A DNA stretch of 64,000 bases from Hyperoodon ampullatus (Eukaryota; Chordata; Mammalia; Artiodactyla; Ziphiidae). The stretch is from positions 62,001-126,000 of the forward strand of contig CATKHW010000423.1 in NCBI GenBank assembly GCA_949752795.1, read 5' to 3'. The position numbers and the translations under genes were made by a program. The notes under the pieces are model-generated. The model worked only from the letters and a program-made list of their open reading frames with translations, was not told where the DNA came from and made no database searches. Positions 22,598-34,763 of this stretch are shown piece after piece; the first letter of the stretch is position 1; every line of letters begins with the position of its first letter.

Positions 22598-24339
22598 GCC
22601 ATGTTTACAGGATCTTCATAAGTGATATCTTATGATAAGTTTCTTTTTCTGTGTGACTTATTTCACTTAGAATCATCGTTCTTGAATCCACCCATTTTGC
22701 TGCTACTGGTCTTATGACATTGATTTCATGGCTGAGGGATATTCCATCGTACGTAAGTACCACAATTTTTTGAACCATTTTTATATTTCCTGGGATATTT
22801 AAGGTGTACCCAAGTTGAGGTCCTTGTAAGCAGTGCAGCCCTAAATTTTGGGGTGGCTCTGTCTTATTGATTTTCAGTTTTCCCAAGGTATATTCCCTAG
22901 ACTGGAAGTGCCCTTGGCTCTGTAGCTCTGTTCTTTACTTGTTTTAGGGAACACAATATACTCCTCCAGAGAGGCAGTTGGCAATTTACATCCCGCCCAT
23001 CAGCATAACAAGGCTCCCTGTTCTCCAGGGCCTGTCTTGCCTTTCTGGTTTTTACACATTTTGTGGATGTCCCTTTTGACCTGTGGGAAGTGATACTTCT
23101 TTGTAGTGCAGACTTGCATTGCCCGCTTGCTTGCTTGGCCAAAAAGGTCGTATGCGTTTTCTCCTGAATATATTCAGGAGAAAAAATGCATACGCCCTTT
23201 TTGGCAAAGTGCATCATTGTCGAAGTTGTGCCCCTCTTCCTGTGCTTTAAAGGCGATTCCAATGTACCTCTTGAAATCTGTTTCCTGCTATTCTGCCTCG
23301 CTTTCAAGTCCGCCTCGTTGCCTTCCCTCAACAGATTTTTGGACGATAGTTGTCCTTTATTACTCGGCCAGTTTGTGAATTGCTGTGCCCCTGAGCTCCA
23401 TTTTTCAACTCGTTTTTGATGAGCTGACCGCAAGTCCAAAATTTTGGTTCAGGACCTATACTGGTTCCCGGTGGGTGACTGAGACTTTGGTTAATTCTTC
23501 TTCCTGCCGGGAAGTTAGAGTGATATGTGCCCATCCAAATGCCTAACAGCTACTCTCTCATTGGTTCTCCCTCTTCCCTTTTATCCTCTGCCAAATTGGA
23601 AACCTGTGCGAACCAGGAGGTTAAAGGGGCTGTCTCTCCAAGTTGGGTGATTGATAGTAAACCAGATGGAAAATAAAACCGGAGCACCAGGGGAGGGTCT
23701 ATTCATTGAGTTTTAGAAACCTTTCGTATTCACACTGTGTCCGTTCTCTAGGTTTCCCGTACATGTTATAACTGTAGTAATATTCCCTTCAACCTGGAGA
23801 GTTGGGACCCATGGAATGGGTGCCATGCATTATTGCTTTAAAGGGTCTGCATTTGCTCACCCAATCTCACCAATCCTCTCATTCCCAAGTGTGCAGCCTT
23901 ATGCCACATCCAGCTGTCATTGTAGATAGTGTCATTCCGGGTTTCATCAGAGATCCTGAAGGAATTGTAAAGAATTTCCCAGTTTTTTTGTTTTGTTTTT
24001 GAAATTCCTTTTTATAGTGGGTTTGAGCTGATTCTCGCTGCCATGTTTATGCCAGTCTAGACACACTTGATTCCCTTACGGAGACATATCAATACATAGG
24101 TTTTAAGATTCTTACTAGTCAGATATATTCCTCTGCGGGAAATATGGGGTTTTGAGTCCCTTTCACTGAGGAAGGTGTAGGTCTTGTCTATTCCATAGTT
24201 GGTTTTTGGAACGGTACCTGTGCTTATATCAAACTCTGGTTTGATGCCTCACCCCCACCTCTCCTTCCCCCTTAAGCAGGCATAAGAGTGTTTTCTAAAT
24301 GTGAGACACTGTTCTCTTTCCTAACTCAGTTCAAGTGTA
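22598..24339. repeat. Satellite monomer 14 (class G)
   Basis: 76 bp palindrome at 23134-23209 with a private change in the left arm (AAAGGTCGTATG). Other differences from monomer 21 include GACCTGTGGG, GAGATCCTG and GATGCCTCACC. About five differences over 1,742 bases were seen by eye. The L1 T-rich end is at 23982. Confidence 0.92.
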
Positions 24340-26078
24340 GCCATGTTTACAGGATCTTCATAAGTGATATCTTATGATAAGTTTCTTTTTCTGTGTGACT
24401 TATTTCACTTAGAATCATCGTACCTGAATCCACCCATTTTGCTGCTACTGGTCTTATGACCTTGATTTCATGGCTGAGGGATATTCCATCGTACGTAAGT
24501 ACCACAATTTTTTGAACCATTTTTATATTTACTGGGATATTTAAGGTGTACCCAAGTTGAGGTCCTTGTAAGCAGTACAGCCCTAAATTTTGGGGTGGGT
24601 CTGTCTTATTGATTTTCAGTTTTCCCAAGGTATATTCCCTAGACTGGAAGTGCCCTTGGCTCTGTAGCTCTGTTGTTTACTTGTTTTAGGGAACACAATG
24701 CACTCCTCCAAAGAGGCAGTTGGCAATTTTCATCCCTTCCATCAGCATAACAAGGCTCCCTGTTCTGCAGGGCCTGACTTGCCTTTCTGGTTGTTACACA
24801 TTTTGTGGATGTCCCTTTTGACCGGTGGGAAGTGATACTTCTTTGTAGTGCAGATTTGCATTGCCCGCTTGCTTGCTTGGCCAAAAAGGTGTATGCGTTT
24901 TCTCCTGAATATATTCAGGAGAAAACGCATACGCCCTTTTTGGCCAAGTGCATCATTGTCGAAGTTGTGCCCCTCTTCCTGTGCTTTAAAGGTGATTCCA
25001 ACGTACCTCTTGATATCTATTTCCTGCTATTCTGCCTCGCTTTCAAGTCCGCCTCGTTGCCTTCCCTCAACAGATTTTTGGACGATAGTTGTCCTTTATT
25101 ACTCGGCCAGTTTGTGAATTGCTGTGCCCCTGAGCTCCATTTTTCAACTTGTTTATGGTGAGCTGACCGCAAGTCCAAAATTTTGGTTCAGGACATATAC
25201 TGGTTCCCGGTGGGTGGCTGAGACTTTGGTTAATTATTCTTCCTGCCGGGAAATTACAGTGATATGTGCCCATCCAAATGCGTAACAGCTACTCTCTCAT
25301 TGGTTCTCCCTCTTCCCTTTTATCCTCTGCCAAATTGGAAACCTGTGCGAACCAGGAGGTTAAAGGGGCTGTCTCTCCAAGTTGGGTGATTGATAGTAAA
25401 CCAGATGGAAAGTAAAACCGGAGCACCAGGGGAGGGTCTATTCATTGAGTTTTAGAAACCTTTCGTATTCACACTGTGTCCGTTCTCTAGGTTTCCCGTA
25501 CATGTTATAACTGTAGTAATATTCCCTTCAACCTGGAGAGTTGGGACCCATGGAATGGGTGCCATGCATTATTGCTTTAAAGGGTCTGCATTTGCTCACC
25601 CAATCTCACCAATCCTCTCATTCCCAAGTGTCCAGCCTTATGCCACATCCAGCTGTCATTGTAGATAGTGTCATTCCGGGTTTCATCAGAGATCCTGAAG
25701 GAATTGTAAAGAATTTCCCAGTTTTTTTGTTTTGTTTTTGAAATTCCTTTTTATAGTGGGTTTGAGCTGATTCTCGCTGCCATGTTTATGCCAGTCTAGA
25801 CACACTTGATTCCCTTACGGAGACATATCAATACATAGGTTTTAAGATTCTTACTAGTCAGATATATTCCTCTGCGGGAAATATGGGGTTTTGAGTCCCT
25901 TTCACTGAGGAAGGTGTAGGTCTTGTCTATTCCATAGTTGGTTTTTGGAACGGTACCTGTGCTTATATCAAACTCTGGTTTGATGCATCACCCCCACCTC
26001 TCCTTCCCCCTTAAGCAGGCATAAGAGTGTTTTCTAAATGTGAGACACTGTTCTCTTTCCTAACTCAGTTCAAGTGTA
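24340..26078. repeat. Satellite monomer 15 (class F, B-flanking type)
   Basis: 73 bp palindrome at 24876-24948. The downstream half has GGACATATACTGG and TTAATTATTC, the version of F that precedes B monomers. Its second half recurs in monomers 1, 22 and 33. The L1 T-rich end is at 25721. Confidence 0.92.
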
Positions 26079-27817
26079 GCCATGTTTACAGGATCTACAT
26101 AAGTGATATCTTATGATAAGTTTCTTTCTCTGTGTGACTTATTTCACTTAGAATCATCCTACCTGAATCCACCCATTTTGCTGCTACTGGTCTTATGACA
26201 TTGATTTCATGGCTGAGGGATATTCCATCGTACGTAAGTACCACAATTTTTTGAACCATTTTTATATTTCCTGGGATATTTAAGGTGTACCCAAGTTGAG
26301 GTCCTTGTAAGCAGTGCAGCCCTAAATATTGGGGTGGGTCTGTCTTATTGATTTTCAGTTTTCCCATGTATATTCCCTAGACTGGAAGTGCCCTTGGCTC
26401 TGTAGCTCTGTTGTTTACTTGTTTTAGGGAACACAATGTACTCCTCCAGAGAGGCAGTTGGCAATTTACATCCCGCCCATCAGCATAACAAGGCTCCCTG
26501 TTCTCCAGGGCCTGTCTTGCCTTTCTGGTTGTTACACATTTTGTGGATGTCCCTTTTGACCGGTGGGAAGTGATACTTCTTTGTAGTGCAGACTTGCATT
26601 GCCCGCTTGCTTGCTTGGCCAAAAAGGGCGTATGCGTTTTCTCCTGAATATATTCAGGAGAAAACACATACGCCCTTTTTGTCAAAGTGCATCATTGTCG
26701 AAGTTTTGCCCCTCTTCCTGTGCTTTAAAGGTGATTCCAATGTACCTCTTGAAATCTGTTTCCTGCTATTCTGCCTCGCTTTCAAGTCCGCCACGTTGCC
26801 TTCCCTCAACAGATTTTTGGACGATAGTTGTCCTTTATTACTCGGCCAGTTTGTGAATTGCTGTGCCCCTGAGCTCCATTTTTCAACTCGTTTTTGATGA
26901 GCTGACCGCAAGTCCAAAATTTTGGTTCAGGATCTATACTGGTTCCCGGTGGGTGGCTGAGACTTTGGTTAATTCTTCTTCCTGCCGGGAAGTTAGAGTG
27001 ATATGTGCCCATCCAAATGCCTAACAGCTACTCTCTCATTGGTTCTCCCTCTTCCCTTTTATCCTCTGCAAAATTGGAAACCTGTGCGAACCAGGAGGTT
27101 AAAGGGGCTGTCTCTCCAAGTTGGGTGATTGATAATAAACCAGATGGAAAGTAAAACCGGAGCACCAGGGGAGGGTCTATTCGTTGAGTTTTAGAAACCT
27201 TTCGTATTCACAGTGTGTCCGTTCTCTAGGTTTCCCGTACGTGTTATAACTGTAGTAATATTCCCTTCAACCTGGAGAGTTGGGACCCATGGAATGGGTG
27301 CCATGCATTATTGCTTTAAAGGGTCTGCATTTGCTCACCCAATCTCACCAATCCTCTCATTCCCAAGTGTCCAGCCTTATGCCACATCCAGCTGTCATTG
27401 TAGATAGTGTCATTCCGGGTTTCATCAGAGACCCTGAAGGAATTCTAAAGAATTTCCCAGTTTTTTTGTTTTGTTTTTGAAATTCCTTTTTATAGTGGGT
27501 TTGAGCTGATTCTCGCTGCCATGTTTATGCCAGTCTAGACACACTTGATTCCCTTACGGAGACATATCAATACATAGGTTTTATGATTCTTACTAGTCAG
27601 ATATATTCCTCTGCGGGAAATATGGGGTTTTGAGTCCCTTTCACTGAGGAAGGTGTAGGTCTTGTCTATTCCATAGTTGGTTTTTGGAACGGTACCTGTG
27701 CTTATATCAAACTCTGGTTTGATGCATCACCCTCACCTCTCCTTCCCCCTTAAGCAGGCATAAGAGTGTTTTCTAAATGTGAGACACTGTTCTCTTTCCT
27801 AACTCAGTTCAAGTGTA
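26079..27817. repeat. Satellite monomer 16 (class B)
   Basis: Palindrome at 26614-26687 with the B changes CACATACG and TTGTCAAAG. It closely matches monomer 2 at an offset of 24,338 bases and monomer 23 at 12,166. The L1 T-rich end is at 27460. Confidence 0.92.
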
Positions 27818-29555
27818 GCCATGTTCTCAGGATCTTCATAAGTGATATCTTATGATAGTTTCTTTTTCTGTGTGACTTATTTCAATTAGAATCATCGTAC
27901 CTGAATCCACCCATTTTGCTGCTACTGGTCTTATGACCTTGATTTCATGGCTGAGGGATATTCCATCGTACGTAAGTACCACAATTTTTTGAACCATTTT
28001 TATATTTCCTGGGATATTTAAGGTGTACCCAAGTTGAGGTCCTTGTAAGCAGTACAGCCCTAAATTTTGGGGTGGGTCTGTCTTATTGATTTTCAGTTTT
28101 CCCAAGGTATATTCCCTAGACTGGAAGTGCCCTTGGCTCTGTAGCTCTGTTGTTTACTTGTTTTAGGGAAAACAATGCACTCCTCCAGAGAGGCAGTTGG
28201 CAATTTTCATCCCTCCCATCAGCATAACAAGGCTCCCTGTTCTCCAGGGCCTGTCTTTCCTTTCTGGTTGTTACACATTTTGTGGATGTCCCTTTTGACC
28301 GGTGGGAATTTATACTTCTTTGTAGTGCAGATTTGCATTGCCCGCTTGCTTGCTTGGCCAAAAAGGGCGTATGCGTTTTCTCCTGAATATATTCAGGAGA
28401 AAACGCATACGCCCTTTTTGGCCAAGTGCATCATTGTCGAAGTTGTGCCCCTCTTCCTGTGCTTTAAAGGCGATTCCAACGTACCTCTTGATATCTGTTT
28501 CCTGCTATTCTGCCTCGCTTTCAAGTCCGCCTCGTTGCCTTCCCTCAACAGATTTTTGGACGATAGTTGCCCTTTATTACTCGGCCAGTTTGTGAATTGC
28601 TGTGCCCCTGAGCTCCATTTTTCAACTTGTTTATGGTGAGCTGACCGCAAGTCCAAAATTTTGGTTCAGGACCTATACTGGTTCCCAGTGGGTGGCTGAG
28701 TCTTTGGTTAATTATTCTTCCTGCCGGGAAATTACAGTGATATGTGCCCGTCCAAATGCCTAACAGCTACTCTCTCATTGGATCTCCCTCTTCCCTTTCA
28801 TCCTCTGCCAAATTGGCAACCTGTGCGAACCAGGAGGTTAAAGGGGCTGTCTCTCCAAGCTGGGAGGTTGATAGTAAAGCAGAAGGAAAGTGAAACCGGA
28901 GCACCAGGAGAGGGACTATTCGTTGAATTTTAGAAACCTTTCGTATTCACAGTGTGTCCATTCTCTAGGTTTCCCGTACATGTTATAGCTGTAGTAATAT
29001 TCCCTTCAACCTGGAGAGTTGGGACCCATGGAATGGGTGCCAGGCATTTGTGCTTTAAAGGGTCTGCATTTGCTCACCCAATCTCACCAATCCTCTCATT
29101 CCCAAGTGTCCAGCCTTATGCCACATCCAGCTGTCGTTGTAGATAGGGTCATTCCGGGTTTCATCAGAGACCCTGAAGGAATTGCAAAGAATTTCCCAGT
29201 TTTTTTGTTTTGTTTTTGAAATTCCTTTTTATAGTGGGTTTGAGCTAATTCTCGCTGCCATGTTTATGCCAGTCTAGACACACTTGATTCCCTTACGGAG
29301 ACATATCAATACATAGGTTTTAAGATTCTTACTAGTCAGATATATTCCTCTGCGGGAAAAATGGGGTTTTGAGTCCCTTTCACTGAGGAAGGTGTAGGCC
29401 TTGTCTATTCCATAGTTGGTTTTTGGAACGGTACCTGTGCTTATATCAAACTCTGGTTTTATGCATCACCCTCCCTCTCCTTCCCCCTTAAGCAGGCATA
29501 AGAGTGTTTTCTAAATGTGAGACACTGTTCTCTTTCCTAACTCAGTTAAAGTGTA
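27818..29555. repeat. Satellite monomer 17 (class C)
   Basis: Perfect 74 bp palindrome at 28353-28426. It shares the one-base loss TATGATAGTTTC with monomers 3, 24 and 35. The L1 T-rich end is at 29199. Confidence 0.92.
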
Positions 29556-31285
29556 GCCATGTTTACACGATCTTCATACGTGATATCTTATGATAAGTTT
29601 CTTTTTCTGTGTGACTTATTTCACTTAGAATCATCGTACCTGAAACCACCCATTTTGCTGCTACTGGTCTTATGACATTGATTCCATGGCTGAGGGATAC
29701 TCCATCGTACATAAGTACCACAAATTTTTGAACCATTTTTATATTTCCTGGGATATTTAAGGTGTATCCAAGTTGAGGTCCTTGTAAGCAGTGCAGCCCT
29801 AAATTTTGGGGTGGCTCTGTCTTATTGATTTTCAGTTTTCCCAAGGTATATTCCCTAGACTGGAAGTGCCCTTGGCTCTGTAGCTCTGTTCTTTACTTGT
29901 TTTAGGGAACACAATGTACTCCTCCAGAGAGGCAGTTGGCAATTTACATCCCGCCCATCAGCATAACAAGGCTCCCTGTTCTCCAGGGCCTGTCTTGCCT
30001 TTCTGGTTGTTACACATTTTGTGGATGTCCCTTTTGACCGGTGGGAATTTATACTTCTTTGTAGTGCAGATTTGCATTGCCCGCTTGCTTGCTTGGCCAA
30101 AAAGGGCGTATGCGTTTTCTCCTGAATAGAAAACGCATACGCCCTTTATGGCCAAGGGCATCATTGCCGAAGTTGTGCCCCTCTTCCTGTGCTTTAAAGG
30201 CGATTCCAACGTACCTCTTGAAATCTGTTTCCTGCAATTCTGCCTCGCTTTCAAGTCCGCCTCGTTGCCTTCCCTCAACATATTTTTGGATGATAGTTGT
30301 CCTTTATTACTTGGCCAGTTTGTGAATAGCTGTGCCCCTGAGCTCCATTTTTCAACTCGTTTTTGGTGAGCTGACCGCAAGTCCGAAATTTTGGTCCAGG
30401 ACCTATACTGGTTCCCGGTGTGGGGCTGAGACTTTGGTTAATTCTTCTTCCTGCCGGGAAGTTAGAGTGATATGTGCCCGTCCAAATGCCTAACAGCTAC
30501 TCTCTCATTGGTTCTCCCTCTTCCCTTTCATCCTCTGCCAAATTGGAAACCTGTGCAATCCAGGAGGTTAAAGGGTCTGTCTCTCCAAGTTGGGAGATTG
30601 ATAGTAAACCAGATGGAACGTCAAAGCGGAGCACCAGGAGAGGGACTATTCATTGAGTTTTAGAAACCTTTCGTATTCACAATGTGTCAGTTCTCTAGGT
30701 TTCCCGTACATGTTATAACTGTAGTAATATTCCCTTCAACCTGGAGAGTTGGGACCCATGGAATGGGTGCCATGCATTATTGCTTTAAAGGGTCTGCATT
30801 TGCTCACCCAATCTCACCAATCCTCTCATTCCCAAGTGTCCAGCCTTATGCCACATCCAGCTGTCATTGTAGATAGTGTCATTCCGGGTTTCATCAGAGA
30901 CCCTGAAGGAATTGTAAAGAATTTCCCAGTTTTTTTGTTTTGTTTTTGAAATTCCTTTTTATAGTGGGTTTGAGCTGATTCTCGCTGCCATGTTTATGCC
31001 AGTCTAGACACACTTGATTCCCTTACGGAGACATATCAATACATAGGTTTTAAGATTCTTACTAGTCAGATATATTCCTCTGCGGGATATATGGGGTTTT
31101 GAGTCCCTTTCACTGAGGAAGGTGTAGGCCTTGTCTATTCCATAGTTGGTTTTTGGAACGGTACCTGTGCTTATATCAAACTCTGGTTTTATGCATCACC
31201 CTACCTCTCCTTCCCCCTTAAGCAGGCATAAGAGTGTTTTCTAAATGTGAGACACTGTTCTCTTTCCTAACTCAGTTCAAGTGTA
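29556..31285. repeat. Satellite monomer 18 (D/I chimera, 1,730 bp)
   Basis: 65 bp palindrome at 30092-30156 with the central 9 bp missing. Class D up to ATGTGTCAG at 30682-30690, then class I from 30812 (CAATCTCACCAATCC). The intact order D then I is seen in monomers 25-26, so this unit has lost one monomer length. The L1 T-rich end is at 30929. Confidence 0.92.
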
Positions 31286-33024
31286 GCCATGTTTACAGGA
31301 TCTTCATACGTGATATCTTATGATAAGTTTCTTTTTCTCTGTGACTTATTTCACTTAGAATCATCGTACCTGAAACCACCCATTTTGCTGCTACTGGTCT
31401 TATGACATTGATTCTATGGCTGAGGGATACACCATCGTACATAAGTACCACAAATTTTTGAACCATTTTTATATTTCCTGGGATATTTAAGGTGTACCCA
31501 AGTTGAGGTCCTTGTAAGCAGTGCAGCCCTAAATTTTGGGGTGGCTCTGTCTTACTGATTTTCAGTTTTCCCAAGGTATAGTCCCTAGACTGGAAGTGCC
31601 CTTGGCTCTGTAGCTCTGTTGTTTACTTGTTTTAGGGAACACAATGTACTCCTTCAGAGAGGCAGTTGGCAATTTACATCATGCCCATCAGCATAACAAG
31701 GCTCCCTGTTCTCCAGGGCCTGTCTTGCCTTTCTGGTTTTTATACATTTTGTGGATGTCCCTTTTGACCGGTGGGAAGTGATACTTCTTTGTAGTGCAGA
31801 TTTGCATTGCCCGCTTGCTTGCTTGGCCAAAAAGGGCGTATGCGTTTTCTCCTCAATATATTCAGGAGAAAACGCATACGCAATTTTTGGCCAAGTGCAT
31901 CATTGTCGAAGTTGTGCCCCTCTTCCTGTGCTTTAAAGGCGATTCCAACGTACCTCTTGAAATCTGTTTCCTGCTATTCTGCCTCGCTTTCAAGTCCGCC
32001 TCGTTGCCTTCCCTCAACAGATTTTTGGACGATAGTTGTCCTTTATTACTCGGCCAGTTTGTGAATTGCTGTGCCGCTGAGCTCCATTTTTCAACTTGTT
32101 TATGGTGAGCTGACCGCAAGTCCAAAATTTTGGTTCAGGACCTATGCTTGTTCCCGGTGGGTGGCTGAGATTTTGCTTAATTCTTCTTCCTGCCGGGAAG
32201 TTATAGTGATATGTGCCCGTCCAAATGCCTAACAGCTACTCTCTCATTGGTTCTCCCTCTTCCCTTTTATCCTCTGCCAAATTGGAAACCTGTGCGAACC
32301 AGGAGGTTAAAGGGGCTGTCTCTCCAAGTTGGGTGATTGATAGTAAACCAGATGGAAAGTAAAACCGGAGCACCAGGGGAGGGTCTATTCGTTGAGTTTT
32401 AGAAACCTTTCGTATTCACAGTGTGTCCGTTCTCTAGGTTTCCCGTACGTGTTATAACTGTAGTAATATTCCCTTCAACCTGGAGAGTTGGGACCCATGG
32501 AATGGGTGCCATGCATTATTGCTTTAAAGGGTCTGCATTTGCTCACCCAATCTCACCAATCCTCTCATTCCCAAGTGTCCAGCCTTATGCCACATCCAGC
32601 TGTCGTTGTAGATAGGGTCATTCCAGGTTTCAACATTGGCCCTGAAGGAATTGTAAAGAATTTCCCAGTTTTTTTGTTTTGTTTTTGAAATTCATTTTTA
32701 TAGTGGGTTTGAGCTGATTCTCGCTGCCATGTTTATGCCAGTCTAGACACACTTGATTCCCTTACGGAGACATATCAATACATAGGTTTTAAGATTCTTA
32801 CTAGTCAGATATATTCCTCGGCGGGAAATATGGGGTTTTGAGTCCCTTTCACTGAACAAGGTGTAGGTCTTGTCTATTCCATAGTTGGTTTTTGGAACGG
32901 TACCTGTGCTTATATCAAACTCTGGTTTTATGCATCACCCCACCCCTTCTTCCCCCTTAAGCAGGCATAAGAGTGTTTTCTAAATGTGAGACACTGTTCT
33001 CTTTCCTAACTCAGTTCAAGTGTA
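31286..33024. repeat. Satellite monomer 19 (H/F chimera)
   Basis: The first part matches monomer 27 (class H: palindrome 31822-31895 with centre CTCAATA and right arm GCAATTTTT). From 32076 on it matches the second half of monomer 12 (TGTGCCGCTGAG, GAAGTTATAG). The switch lies between 31966 and 32076 and is the junction of a 12,166-base tandem duplication. The L1 T-rich end is at 32668. Confidence 0.92.
31822..31895. repeat. Palindrome of class H
   Basis: The centre reads CTCCTCAATATATTCAGG and the right arm GCATACGCAATTTTTGG, so three pairs are broken. The same form lies at 45727-45800, which helps link monomers 19 and 27. Confidence 0.93.
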
Positions 33025-34763
33025 GCCATGTTTACAGGATCTTCATAAGTGATATCTTATGATAAGTTTCTTTTTCTGTGTGACTTATTTCAGTTAGAAT
33101 CATCGTACCTCAATCCACCCATTTTACTGCTACTGGTCATATGACATTGATTTCATGGCTGAGGGATATTCCATTGTAAGTAAGTACCACAATTTTTTGA
33201 ACCATTTTTATATTTCCTGGGATATTTAAGGTATACCCAAGTTGAGGTCCTTGTAAGCAGTGCAGCCCTAAATTTTGGGGTGGCTCTGTCTTATTGATTT
33301 TCAGTTTTCCCAAAGTATATTCCCTAGACTGGAAGTGCCCTTGGCTCTGTAGGTCTGTTCTTTACTTGTTTTAGGGAACACAATGTACTCCTCCAGAGAG
33401 GCAGTTGGCAATTTACATGCCGCCCATCAGCATAACAAGGCTCCCTGTTTTCCAGGGCCTGTCTTGCCTTTCTGGTTTTTACACATTTTGTGGATGTCCC
33501 TTTTGACCGGTGGGAAGTGATACTTCTTTGTAGTGCAGATTTGCATTGCCCGCTTGCTTGCTTGGACAAAAAGGGCGTATGCGTTTTCTCCTGAATATAT
33601 TCAGGAGAAAATAGATACGCCCTTTTTGGCCAAGTGCATCATTGTCGAAGTTGTGCCCCTCTTCCGGTGCTTTAAAGGCGATTCCAACGTACCTCTTGAA
33701 ATCTGTTTCCTGCTATTCTGCCTCGCTTTCAAGTCCGCCTCGTTGCCTTCCCTCAACAGATTTTTGGACGATAGTTGTCCTTAATTACTCGGCCAGTTTG
33801 TGAATTGCTGTGCCCCTGAGCTCCATTTTTCAACTCGTTTTTGGTGAGCTGACCGCAAGTCCAAAATTTTGGTTCAGGACCTATACTGGTTCCCGGTGGG
33901 GGGCTGAGACTTTGGTTAATTCTTCTTCCTGCCGGGAAATTACAGTGATATGTGCCCGTCCAAATCCCTAACAGCTACTCTCTCATTGGTTCACCCTCTT
34001 CCCATTCATCCTCTGCCAAATTGGAAACCTGTGCGAAACAAGAGGTTAAAGGGGCTGTCTCTCCAAGTTGGGAGGTTGATAGTAAAGCAGATGGAAAGTC
34101 AAACCGGAGCACCAGGAGAGGGACTATTCGTTGAGTTTTAGAAACCTTTCGTATTCACAGTGTGTCCGTTCTCTAGGTTTCCCGTACATGTTATAGCTGT
34201 AGTAATATTCCCTTCAACCTGGAGAGTTGGGACCCATGGAATGTGTGCCATGCATTATTGCTTTAAAGCGTCTGCATTTGCTCACCCAATCTAACCAATA
34301 CTCTCAGTCCCAAGTGTCCAGCCTTAGGCCACATCCAGCTGTCGTTGTAGATAGGGTCATTCCAGGTTTCATCAGAGACCCTGAAGGAACTGTAAAGAAT
34401 TTCCCAGTTTTTTTGTTTTGTTTTTGAAATTCCTTTTTATAGTGGGTTTGAGCTGATTCTCGCTGCCGTGTTTATGCCAGTCTAGACACACTTGATTCCC
34501 TTACGGAGACATATCAATACATAGGTTTTAAGATTCTTACTAGTCAGATATATTCCTCTGCGGGAAATATGGGGTTTTGAGTCCCTTTCACTGAGGAAGG
34601 TGTAGGTCTTGTCTATTCCATAGTTGGTTTTTGGAACGGTACCTGTGCTTATATCAAACTCTGGTTTTATGCATCACCCCACCTCTCCTTCCCCCTTAAG
34701 CAGGCATAAGAGTGTTTTCTAAATGTGAGACACTGTTCTCTTTCCTAACTCAGTTCAAGTGTA
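33025..34763. repeat. Satellite monomer 20 (class A)
   Basis: Near-identical copy of monomer 13 at an offset of 12,166. Palindrome at 33561-33634 with right-arm TAGATA. The L1 T-rich end is at 34407. Confidence 0.92.

Larger units (their letters stand above)
15640..26078. repeat. Tandem duplicated A-G-F triplet
   Basis: Monomers 10-12 and 13-15 repeat the order A-G-F at an offset of 5,219 bases. Both G units carry the AA insertion and both F units the 73 bp palindrome. The two F units differ in their second halves, one leading into A and the other into B. Confidence 0.88.
20859..33024. repeat. Seven-monomer higher-order unit (12,166 bp)
   Basis: Monomers 13-19 (A-G-F-B-C-D/I-H/F) total exactly 12,166 bp. 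Landmarks from the second half of monomer 12 to the D markers of monomer 18 recur 12,166 bases later in monomers 19-25 with only scattered substitutions. This is a tandem duplication whose junction is inside chimeric monomer 19. Confidence 0.9.
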
